A stretch of DNA of 64,000 nt, taken from Haematococcus lacustris. Its lineage: Eukaryota; Chlorophyta; Chlorophyceae; Chlamydomonadales; Haematococcaceae. Position 1 is the first letter of the stretch. Every line of letters begins with the position of its first letter. The notes beneath the pieces were generated by a model that saw only the letters and a list, made by a program, of their open reading frames with translations, was not told where the DNA came from and ran no database searches. Location: positions 4,074,060 to 4,138,059 of the forward strand of contig JASKMD010000004.1 of assembly GCA_030144725.1 (NCBI GenBank). Direction: 5' to 3'. Below are positions 49,046 to 59,700 of this stretch, piece by piece. A program made the position numbers and the translations under genes.

Positions 49046-49260
49046 TGGTGCAATCGCTCTTGGCACACTTGTAGGTCGGTGGCGGTGCGCATGTTGACAC
49101 TCTGGCATGAGGGAAGCTGAGATGTGGCCTCTTCAAGTTCTGCCTCTGTGGCAGCAGCTGCAGACATGAGAGCATCTTGTTGCCGAGCTGCTTTTGCACA
49201 AGCACTCCCCCGAGCACCATTGGCTTTAATGGCCTTCATGCGTTTGCTGTAGCAACCCAT

Positions 49261-49666
49261 AAGGTGGCTGGCTGAGGCTGGGCAGATCAGGGGAGGCGGT
49301 TGGCGGAGCTAGGCTAGGGGGTGCTGGTGATGGTGGTGATGGTGGCGGCAGAGATTGGTTTAGGTCCTGCAACAGTCGCCAACCATGGTGTCTTCTACTG
49401 ATGTGATCATTCTACTATGCATGCCATGCATACAACATGCTTGCTATGCAAACTACATAGTCATTTCAAGCAATATAACACGTTGCGTGCAAGGTACACA
49501 GGCTTGCACATGTCAATCCTTACCTTGATGGGTGGATCAGATGGGTGGCGGCCTTGGAAGTGGTGGTAGGACCGGAGAGGGAAGGAGATAGGGGCCAAGG
49601 GGCAGGAGCCAAGAGGATCGTCAGACCTGCAACAAATAAGGGGTGTGATTGCGGTTACCTCCCCAT
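49261..49666. other. Unassigned region before the microsatellite
   Basis: No gene is seen. A GATGGTGGTGATGGTGGCGG stretch lies near 49328-49350. Confidence 0.4.
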
Positions 49667-49779
49667 GGCTGGGCTGGGCTGGGCTGGGCTGGGCTGGGCT
49701 GGGCTGGGCTGGGCTGGGCTGGGCTGGGCTGGGCTGGGCTGGGCTGGGCTGGGCTGGGCTGGGCTGGGCTGGGCTGGGC
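49667..49779. repeat. (GGGCT)n microsatellite
   Basis: About 22 perfect units of GGGCT in 113 bp. The frames through it (GWAGLGWAGL) are by-products of the repeat. Confidence 0.95.
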
Positions 49780-49930
49780 CAAGTGATGCTGCATTTCAGC
49801 CACTCACCGGCAGGTTGGTGAAGGGGGAGGGGGCTTGCTCTTGGCTGCTGGGTAGGGTAGAGAGGGCTGCGATATCAAGGGGGAGGTGAAGGGGAGGAGA
49901 GAAGTAGGTGGGTAGTAGGGTGGGGTGGGG

Positions 49931-50430
49931 NNNNNNNNNNNNNNNNNNNNNNNNNNNNNNNNNNNNNNNNNNNNNNNNNNNNNNNNNNNNNNNNNNNNNN
50001 NNNNNNNNNNNNNNNNNNNNNNNNNNNNNNNNNNNNNNNNNNNNNNNNNNNNNNNNNNNNNNNNNNNNNNNNNNNNNNNNNNNNNNNNNNNNNNNNNNNN
50101 NNNNNNNNNNNNNNNNNNNNNNNNNNNNNNNNNNNNNNNNNNNNNNNNNNNNNNNNNNNNNNNNNNNNNNNNNNNNNNNNNNNNNNNNNNNNNNNNNNNN
50201 NNNNNNNNNNNNNNNNNNNNNNNNNNNNNNNNNNNNNNNNNNNNNNNNNNNNNNNNNNNNNNNNNNNNNNNNNNNNNNNNNNNNNNNNNNNNNNNNNNNN
50301 NNNNNNNNNNNNNNNNNNNNNNNNNNNNNNNNNNNNNNNNNNNNNNNNNNNNNNNNNNNNNNNNNNNNNNNNNNNNNNNNNNNNNNNNNNNNNNNNNNNN
50401 NNNNNNNNNNNNNNNNNNNNNNNNNNNNNN
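49931..50430. other. Assembly gap (500 N)
   Basis: Exactly 500 undetermined bases. The round size suggests a placeholder gap, so the distance between the transposon region and the satellite is unknown. Confidence 0.98.
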
Positions 50431-51199
50431 GAGTTAGTGTACAAACCCTAACCCAAACCCCACACCCTAAGCCCAAACTTCGCCAACCCTCCGCCCTTAT
50501 CCTCTAGAACCCATCCCACGCAAAAAATCGTTTGGGGTTGCACCCCAACTAGTTTAGGTTCACACACTAACCATGAGTTTGGGTTTGCAACCCAAACCAT
50601 GAGTTTGTGATACAACCCAAACCGACCCCCACCCCTTATGCCCAAACTTTGCCCACCACCTACCCTTAGCCTCTAGACCCCATCCCCCGCAAAAAATCGT
50701 TTGGGGTGCAACCTTGACATGGGTCTGGCTTGAGACCCTGGCATGTGACCCACACCTGACCTGCTCCGCTCTCCCCCTCATAACTTTCCAACCACTTGGC
50801 TGATGGCTGTGAAACAAATTGCACCGTGTAGCTTGTGGTACAACGCACCAGCATACCGAGTTACAGCTCACTCCCCTCACTTTTCGGGCCCTTAACCCCA
50901 GCCAATAGGTCCAAACTTTGAACAGGACTAGGATACCCTAGACTTGGCCGTTTGGCCTGATTTTTGCACCAATCGACGGCATTTTGCAAGGCGCATCCAG
51001 CGGTGTGCTCTGCGTGGCCCAAAACTCAAAAACGCGCTTTCTACGCCCCGCCAAAGTTTGGCGTGGGCACTGAGCCAGGCTCAGGGTGGCACAAGGCGGG
51101 TGGGGGGCGTGGGGAGGTGAGCCACACCTGGTGCGGTGCCATGGGGGAGGTGAGAGGGAGCTGTGCACCGAGTTTCAGGCTGAGCTGAGCAGGGGGCGG

Positions 51200-51227
51200 G
51201 GGGGGTCACCTACGTGGGTGACCCCCC
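51200..51227. repeat. Perfect hairpin in the satellite unit
   Basis: GGGGGGTCACC (51200-51210), loop TACGTG, GGTGACCCCCC (51217-51227). The hairpin recurs in every unit that spans it. Confidence 0.85.
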
Positions 51228-54200
51228 TTGTGTGGGTGGGGGTGAGCCAGGCTGGGTGGCGCGCACGGGACTGGCTCCGCGCGTGAGCCGTGACCTCGGG
51301 TGACCGGCCGGCACCCCCGGGACACGCCACGGCCCTTGGACCGGCGCGGGGCGCTTCGAAAGTCACACTTGAGTGAGATGGCTCTGACATTTTTATTTAT
51401 TCTGCGCCTGGCGCGAGTCGAACCCCGCTGCTCCGGCCTGCGGGACGTTGCCACGTGTCATGGCGACGCGGGAGGCCCGGGGGTAAACGGCTAAAGGGAG
51501 CCCAAGGGGGCTATCCCATGAGAGGGAGGGAGACACACTGAGAGACGCGCACAAGTGTGACGCGCGAGGGACCTCACTCTTATCTTGGCTTGCCCGAGGC
51601 GCGCATGGTGGCCAGGAGCCATGCAAGCCAAGTTTGAGATTATTCCACGCAGCCAGTAAAAAGATATGGCAGAAACTGTGAGGGCACCAGGGTGGGGAAG
51701 GGTGTATAACCTAACCTTAACCATGAGTTAGTGTACAAACCCTAACCCAAACCCCACACCCTAAGCCCAAACTTCGCCAACCCTCCGCCCTTATCCTCTA
51801 GAACCCATCCCACGCAAAAAATCGTTTGGGGTTGCACCCCAACTAGTTTAGGTTCACACACTAACCATGAGTTTGGGTTTGCAACCCAAACCATGAGTTT
51901 GTGATACAACCCAAACCGACCCCCACCCCTTATGCCCAAACTTTGCCCACCACCTACCCTTAGCCTCTAGACCCCATCCCCCGCAAAAAATCGTTTGGGG
52001 TGCAACCTTGACATGGGTCTGGCTTGAGACCCTGGCATGTGACCCACACCTGACCTGCTCCGCTCTCCCCCTCATAACTTTCCAACCACTTGGCTGATGG
52101 CTGTGAAACAAATTGCACCGTGTAGCTTGTGGTACAACGCACCAGCATACCGAGTTACAGCTCACTCCCCTCACTTTTCGGGCCCTTAACCCCAGCCAAT
52201 AGGTCCAAACTTTGAACAGGACTAGGATACCCTAGACTTGGCCGTTTGGCCTGATTTTTGCACCAATCGACGGCATTTTGCAAGGCGCATCCAGCGGTGT
52301 GCTCTGCGTGGCCCAAAACTCAAAAACGCGCTTTCTACGCCCCGCCAAAGTTTGGCGTGGGCACTGAGCCAGGCTCAGGGTGGCACAAGGCGGGTGGGGG
52401 GCGTGGGGAGGTGAGCCACACCTGGTGCGGTGCCATGGGGGAGGTGAGAGGGAGCTGTGCACCGAGTTTCAGGCTGAGCTGAGCAGGGGGCGGGGGGGGT
52501 CACCTACGTGGGTGACCCCCCTTGTGTGGGTGGGGGTGAGCCAGGCTGGGTGGCGCGCACGGGACTGGCTCCGCGCGTGAGCCGTGACCTCGGGTGACCG
52601 GCCGGCACCCCCGGGACACGCCACGGCCCTTGGACCGGCGCGGGGCGCTTCGAAAGTCACACTTGAGTGAGATGGCTCTGACATTTTTATTTATTCTGCG
52701 CCTGGCGCGAGTCGAACCCCGCTGCTCCGGCCTGCGGGACGTTGCCACGTGTCATGGCGACGCGGGAGGCCCGGGGGTAAACGGCTAAAGGGAGCCCAAG
52801 GGGGCTATCCCATGAGAGGGAGGGAGACACACTGAGAGACGCGCACAAGTGTGACGCGCGAGGGACCTCACTCTTATCTTGGCTTGCCCGAGGCGCGCAT
52901 GGTGGCCAGGAGCCATGCAAGCCAAGTTTGAGATTATTCCACGCAGCCAGTAAAAAGATATGGCAGAAACTGTGAGGGCACCAGGGTGGGGAAGGGTGTA
53001 TAACCTAACCTTAACCATGAGTTAGTGTACAAACCCTAACCCAAACCCCACACCCTAAGCCCAAACTTCGCCAACCCTCCGCCCTTATCCTCTAGAACCC
53101 ATCCCACGCAAAAAATCGTTTGGGGTTGCACCCCAACTAGTTTAGGTTCACACACTAACCATGAGTTTGGGTTTGCAACCCAAACCATGAGTTTGTGATA
53201 CAACCCAAACCGACCCCCACCCCTTATGCCCAAACTTTGCCCACCACCTACCCTTAGCCTCTAGACCCCATCCCCCGCAAAAAATCGTTTGGGGTGCAAC
53301 CTTGACATGGGTCTGGCTTGAGACCCTGGCATGTGACCCACACCTGACCTGCTCCGCTCTCCCCCTCATAACTTTCCAACCACTTGGCTGATGGCTGTGA
53401 AACAAATTGCACCGTGTAGCTTGTGGTACAACGCACCAGCATACCGAGTTACAGCTCACTCCCCTCACTTTTCGGGCCCTTAACCCCAGCCAATAGGTCC
53501 AAACTTTGAACAGGACTAGGATACCCTAGACTTGGCCGTTTGGCCTGATTTTTGCACCAATCGACGGCATTTTGCAAGGCGCATCCAGCGGTGTGCTCTG
53601 CGTGGCCCAAAACTCAAAAACGCGCTTTCTACGCCCCGCCAAAGTTTGGCGTGGGCACTGAGCCAGGCTCAGGGTGGCACAAGGCGGGTGGGGGGCGTGG
53701 GGAGGTGAGCCACACCTGGTGCGGTGCCATGGGGGAGGTGAGAGGGAGCTGTGCACCGAGTTTCAGGCTGAGCTGAGCAGGGGGCGGGGGGGGTCACCTA
53801 CGTGGGTGACCCCCCTTGTGTGGGTGGGGGTGAGCCAGGCTGGGTGGCGCGCACGGGACTGGCTCCGCGCGTGAGCCGTGACCTCGGGTGACCGGCCGGC
53901 ACCCCCGGGACACGCCACGGCCCTTGGACCGGCGCGGGGCGCTTCGAAAGTCACACTTGAGTGAGATGGCTCTGACATTTTTATTTATTCTGCGCCTGGC
54001 GCGAGTCGAACCCCGCTGCTCCGGCCTGCGGGACGTTGCCACGTGTCATGGCGACGCGGGAGGCCCGGGGGTAAACGGCTAAAGGGAGCCCAAGGGGGCT
54101 ATCCCATGAGAGGGAGGGAGACACACTGAGAGACGCGCACAAGTGTGACGCGCGAGGGACCTCACTCTTATCTTGGCTTGCCCGAGGCGCGCATGGTGGC

Positions 54201-55606
54201 CAGGAGCCATGCAAGCCAAGTTTGAGATTATTCCACGCAGCCAGTAAAAAGATATGGCAGAAACTGTGAGGGCACCAGGGTGGGGAAGGGTGTATAACCT
54301 AACCTTAACCATGAGTTAGTGTACAAACCCTAACCCAAACCCCACACCCTAAGCCCAAACTTCGCCAACCCTCCGCCCTTATCCTCTAGAACCCATCCCA
54401 CGCAAAAAATCGTTTGGGGTTGCACCCCAACTAGTTTAGGTTCACACACTAACCATGAGTTTGGGTTTGCAACCCAAACCATGAGTTTGTGATACAACCC
54501 AAACCGACCCCCACCCCTTATGCCCAAACTTTGCCCACCACCTACCCTTAGCCTCTAGACCCCATCCCCCGCAAAAAATCGTTTGGGGTGCAACCTTGAC
54601 ATGGGTCTGGCTTGAGACCCTGGCATGTGACCCACACCTGACCTGCTCCGCTCTCCCCCTCATAACTTTCCAACCACTTGGCTGATGGCTGTGAAACAAA
54701 TTGCACCGTGTAGCTTGTGGTACAACGCACCAGCATACCGAGTTACAGCTCACTCCCCTCACTTTTCGGGCCCTTAACCCCAGCCAATAGGTCCAAACTT
54801 TGAACAGGACTAGGATACCCTAGACTTGGCCGTTTGGCCTGATTTTTGCACCAATCGACGGCATTTTGCAAGGCGCATCCAGCGGTGTGCTCTGCGTGGC
54901 CCAAAACTCAAAAACGCGCTTTCTACGCCCCGCCAAAGTTTGGCGTGGGCACTGAGCCAGGCTCAGGGTGGCACAAGGCGGGTGGGGGGCGTGGGGAGGT
55001 GAGCCACACCTGGTGCGGTGCCATGGGGGAGGTGAGAGGGAGCTGTGCACCGAGTTTCAGGCTGAGCTGAGCAGGGGGCGGGGGGGGTCACCTACGTGGG
55101 TGACCCCCCTTGTGTGGGTGGGGGTGAGCCAGGCTGGGTGGCGCGCACGGGACTGGCTCCGCGCGTGAGCCGTGACCTCGGGTGACCGGCCGGCACCCCC
55201 GGGACACGCCACGGCCCTTGGACCGGCGCGGGGCGCTTCGAAAGTCACACTTGAGTGAGATGGCTCTGACATTTTTATTTATTCTGCGCCTGGCGCGAGT
55301 CGAACCCCGCTGCTCCGGCCTGCGGGACGTTGCCACGTGTCATGGCGACGCGGGAGGCCCGGGGGTAAACGGCTAAAGGGAGCCCAAGGGGGCTATCCCA
55401 TGAGAGGGAGGGAGACACACTGAGAGACGCGCACAAGTGTGACGCGCGAGGGACCTCACTCTTATCTTGGCTTGCCCGAGGCGCGCATGGTGGCCAGGAG
55501 CCATGCAAGCCAAGTTTGAGATTATTCCACGCAGCCAGTAAAAAGATATGGCAGAAACTGTGAGGGCACCAGGGTGGGGAAGGGTGTATAACCTAACCTT
55601 AACCAT

Positions 55607-56771
55607 GAGTTAGTGTACAAACCCTAACCCAAACCCCACACCCTAAGCCCAAACTTCGCCAACCCTCCGCCCTTATCCTCTAGAACCCATCCCACGCAAA
55701 AAATCGTTTGGGGTTGCACCCCAACTAGTTTAGGTTCACACACTAACCATGAGTTTGGGTTTGCAACCCAAACCATGAGTTTGTGATACAACCCAAACCG
55801 ACCCCCACCCCTTATGCCCAAACTTTGCCCACCACCTACCCTTAGCCTCTAGACCCCATCCCCCGCAAAAAATCGTTTGGGGTGCAACCTTGACATGGGT
55901 CTGGCTTGAGACCCTGGCATGTGACCCACACCTGACCTGCTCCGCTCTCCCCCTCATAACTTTCCAACCACTTGGCTGATGGCTGTGAAACAAATTGCAC
56001 CGTGTAGCTTGTGTAGCAATCGACGGCATTTTGCAAGGCGCATCCAGCGGTGTGCTCTGCGTGGCCCAAAACTCAAAAACGCGCTTTCTACGCCCCGCCA
56101 AAGTTTGGCGTGGGCACTGAGCCAGGCTCAGGGTGGCACAAGGCGGGTGGGGGGCGTGGGGAGGTGAGCCACACCTGGTGCGGTGCCATGGGGGAGGTGA
56201 GAGGGAGCTGTGCACCGAGTTTCAGGCTGAGCTGAGCAGGGGGCGGGGGGGGTCACCTACGTGGGTGACCCCCCTTGTGTGGGTGGGGGTGAGCCAGGCT
56301 GGGTGGCGCGCACGGGACTGGCTCCGCGCGTGAGCCGTGACCTCGGGTGACCGGCCGGCACCCCCGGGACACGCCACGGCCCTTGGACCGGCGCGGGGCG
56401 CTTCGAAAGTCACACTTGAGTGAGATGGCTCTGACATTTTTATTTATTCTGCGCCTGGCGCGAGTCGAACCCCGCTGCTCCGGCCTGCGGGACGTTGCCA
56501 CGTGTCATGGCGACGCGGGAGGCCCGGGGGTAAACGGCTAAAGGGAGCCCAAGGGGGCTATCCCATGAGAGGGAGGGAGACACACTGAGAGACGCGCACA
56601 AGTGTGACGCGCGAGGGACCTCACTCTTATCTTGGCTTGCCCGAGGCGCGCATGGTGGCCAGGAGCCATGCAAGCCAAGTTTGAGATTATTCCACGCAGC
56701 CAGTAAAAAGATATGGCAGAAACTGTGAGGGCACCAGGGTGGGGAAGGGTGTATAACCTAACCTTAACCAT
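55607..56771 (+). repeat. Short satellite unit (1165 bp)
   Basis: This unit lacks 132 bp between GTGTAGCTTGTG and CAATCGACGG and has three extra bases TAG at 56014-56016, net 129 bp shorter. Its neighbours are full length. Confidence 0.9.
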
Positions 56772-59700
56772 GAGTTAGTGTACAAACCCTAACCCAAACC
56801 CCACACCCTAAGCCCAAACTTCGCCAACCCTCCGCCCTTATCCTCTAGAACCCATCCCACGCAAAAAATCGTTTGGGGTTGCACCCCAACTAGTTTAGGT
56901 TCACACACTAACCATGAGTTTGGGTTTGCAACCCAAACCATGAGTTTGTGATACAACCCAAACCGACCCCCACCCCTTATGCCCAAACTTTGCCCACCAC
57001 CTACCCTTAGCCTCTAGACCCCATCCCCCGCAAAAAATCGTTTGGGGTGCAACCTTGACATGGGTCTGGCTTGAGACCCTGGCATGTGACCCACACCTGA
57101 CCTGCTCCGCTCTCCCCCTCATAACTTTCCAACCACTTGGCTGATGGCTGTGAAACAAATTGCACCGTGTAGCTTGTGGTACAACGCACCAGCATACCGA
57201 GTTACAGCTCACTCCCCTCACTTTTCGGGCCCTTAACCCCAGCCAATAGGTCCAAACTTTGAACAGGACTAGGATACCCTAGACTTGGCCGTTTGGCCTG
57301 ATTTTTGCACCAATCGACGGCATTTTGCAAGGCGCATCCAGCGGTGTGCTCTGCGTGGCCCAAAACTCAAAAACGCGCTTTCTACGCCCCGCCAAAGTTT
57401 GGCGTGGGCACTGAGCCAGGCTCAGGGTGGCACAAGGCGGGTGGGGGGCGTGGGGAGGTGAGCCACACCTGGTGCGGTGCCATGGGGGAGGTGAGAGGGA
57501 GCTGTGCACCGAGTTTCAGGCTGAGCTGAGCAGGGGGCGGGGGGGGTCACCTACGTGGGTGACCCCCCTTGTGTGGGTGGGGGTGAGCCAGGCTGGGTGG
57601 CGCGCACGGGACTGGCTCCGCGCGTGAGCCGTGACCTCGGGTGACCGGCCGGCACCCCCGGGACACGCCACGGCCCTTGGACCGGCGCGGGGCGCTTCGA
57701 AAGTCACACTTGAGTGAGATGGCTCTGACATTTTTATTTATTCTGCGCCTGGCGCGAGTCGAACCCCGCTGCTCCGGCCTGCGGGACGTTGCCACGTGTC
57801 ATGGCGACGCGGGAGGCCCGGGGGTAAACGGCTAAAGGGAGCCCAAGGGGGCTATCCCATGAGAGGGAGGGAGACACACTGAGAGACGCGCACAAGTGTG
57901 ACGCGCGAGGGACCTCACTCTTATCTTGGCTTGCCCGAGGCGCGCATGGTGGCCAGGAGCCATGCAAGCCAAGTTTGAGATTATTCCACGCAGCCAGTAA
58001 AAAGATATGGCAGAAACTGTGAGGGCACCAGGGTGGGGAAGGGTGTATAACCTAACCTTAACCATGAGTTAGTGTACAAACCCTAACCCAAACCCCACAC
58101 CCTAAGCCCAAACTTCGCCAACCCTCCGCCCTTATCCTCTAGAACCCATCCCACGCAAAAAATCGTTTGGGGTTGCACCCCAACTAGTTTAGGTTCACAC
58201 ACTAACCATGAGTTTGGGTTTGCAACCCAAACCATGAGTTTGTGATACAACCCAAACCGACCCCCACCCCTTATGCCCAAACTTTGCCCACCACCTACCC
58301 TTAGCCTCTAGACCCCATCCCCCGCAAAAAATCGTTTGGGGTGCAACCTTGACATGGGTCTGGCTTGAGACCCTGGCATGTGACCCACACCTGACCTGCT
58401 CCGCTCTCCCCCTCATAACTTTCCAACCACTTGGCTGATGGCTGTGAAACAAATTGCACCGTGTAGCTTGTGGTACAACGCACCAGCATACCGAGTTACA
58501 GCTCACTCCCCTCACTTTTCGGGCCCTTAACCCCAGCCAATAGGTCCAAACTTTGAACAGGACTAGGATACCCTAGACTTGGCCGTTTGGCCTGATTTTT
58601 GCACCAATCGACGGCATTTTGCAAGGCGCATCCAGCGGTGTGCTCTGCGTGGCCCAAAACTCAAAAACGCGCTTTCTACGCCCCGCCAAAGTTTGGCGTG
58701 GGCACTGAGCCAGGCTCAGGGTGGCACAAGGCGGGTGGGGGGCGTGGGGAGGTGAGCCACACCTGGTGCGGTGCCATGGGGGAGGTGAGAGGGAGCTGTG
58801 CACCGAGTTTCAGGCTGAGCTGAGCAGGGGGCGGGGGGGGTCACCTACGTGGGTGACCCCCCTTGTGTGGGTGGGGGTGAGCCAGGCTGGGTGGCGCGCA
58901 CGGGACTGGCTCCGCGCGTGAGCCGTGACCTCGGGTGACCGGCCGGCACCCCCGGGACACGCCACGGCCCTTGGACCGGCGCGGGGCGCTTCGAAAGTCA
59001 CACTTGAGTGAGATGGCTCTGACATTTTTATTTATTCTGCGCCTGGCGCGAGTCGAACCCCGCTGCTCCGGCCTGCGGGACGTTGCCACGTGTCATGGCG
59101 ACGCGGGAGGCCCGGGGGTAAACGGCTAAAGGGAGCCCAAGGGGGCTATCCCATGAGAGGGAGGGAGACACACTGAGAGACGCGCACAAGTGTGACGCGC
59201 GAGGGACCTCACTCTTATCTTGGCTTGCCCGAGGCGCGCATGGTGGCCAGGAGCCATGCAAGCCAAGTTTGAGATTATTCCACGCAGCCAGTAAAAAGAT
59301 ATGGCAGAAACTGTGAGGGCACCAGGGTGGGGAAGGGTGTATAACCTAACCTTAACCATGAGTTAGTGTACAAACCCTAACCCAAACCCCACACCCTAAG
59401 CCCAAACTTCGCCAACCCTCCGCCCTTATCCTCTAGAACCCATCCCACGCAAAAAATCGTTTGGGGTTGCACCCCAACTAGTTTAGGTTCACACACTAAC
59501 CATGAGTTTGGGTTTGCAACCCAAACCATGAGTTTGTGATACAACCCAAACCGACCCCCACCCCTTATGCCCAAACTTTGCCCACCACCTACCCTTAGCC
59601 TCTAGACCCCATCCCCCGCAAAAAATCGTTTGGGGTGCAACCTTGACATGGGTCTGGCTTGAGACCCTGGCATGTGACCCACACCTGACCTGCTCCGCTC

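Larger units (their letters stand above)
46991..49260 (-). pseudogene. Coiled-coil gene split by a transposon
   Basis: The first part (49260-49046) encodes MGCYSKRMKAIKANGARGSA, then an Ala/Glu/Gln-rich helix ending LQVCQERLHQ. The second part (47328-46991) continues SQQALQQSENEVLGLQVSLH, then 24-bp tandem repeats encoding PPTPLAAG and a short tail to a stop. Removing the 1717-bp element and one TGGT copy joins CAC CAG TCC CAG in frame, so this was one continuous exon. The start (KAIKANG...) resembles that of the frame at 47830 (GVKANCANVQKAREVMAQRR), so it may be the N-terminal part of a related transposase gene. Function is not known. Confidence 0.6.
46345..49930 (-). mobile_element. Outer GGTCACC-ended element, left end only
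   Basis: GGTCACCCCCGCCATTGGCC at 46345 has the same polarity as a left end, with TACT before it. Its partner would lie beyond 49260 and is not found before the gap. It would enclose the interrupted coiled-coil gene (46991-49260), whose start resembles the coiled-coil frame inside the inner element. The extent is inferred. Confidence 0.4.

Noticed and set aside
49621..49889. Reading frames across the (GGGCT)n microsatellite
   Set aside because: Pentanucleotide repeat without stops gives artificial open frames on both strands.
49796..50507. Frames running through the N gap
   Set aside because: They exist only because undetermined bases contain no stop codons.
51405..51440. tRNA-like B-box (GGTTCGACTCG, minus strand) in each satellite unit
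   Set aside because: The flanking bases do not form a proper T-stem and no acceptor stem or D-arm could be built; not called a tRNA or SINE.
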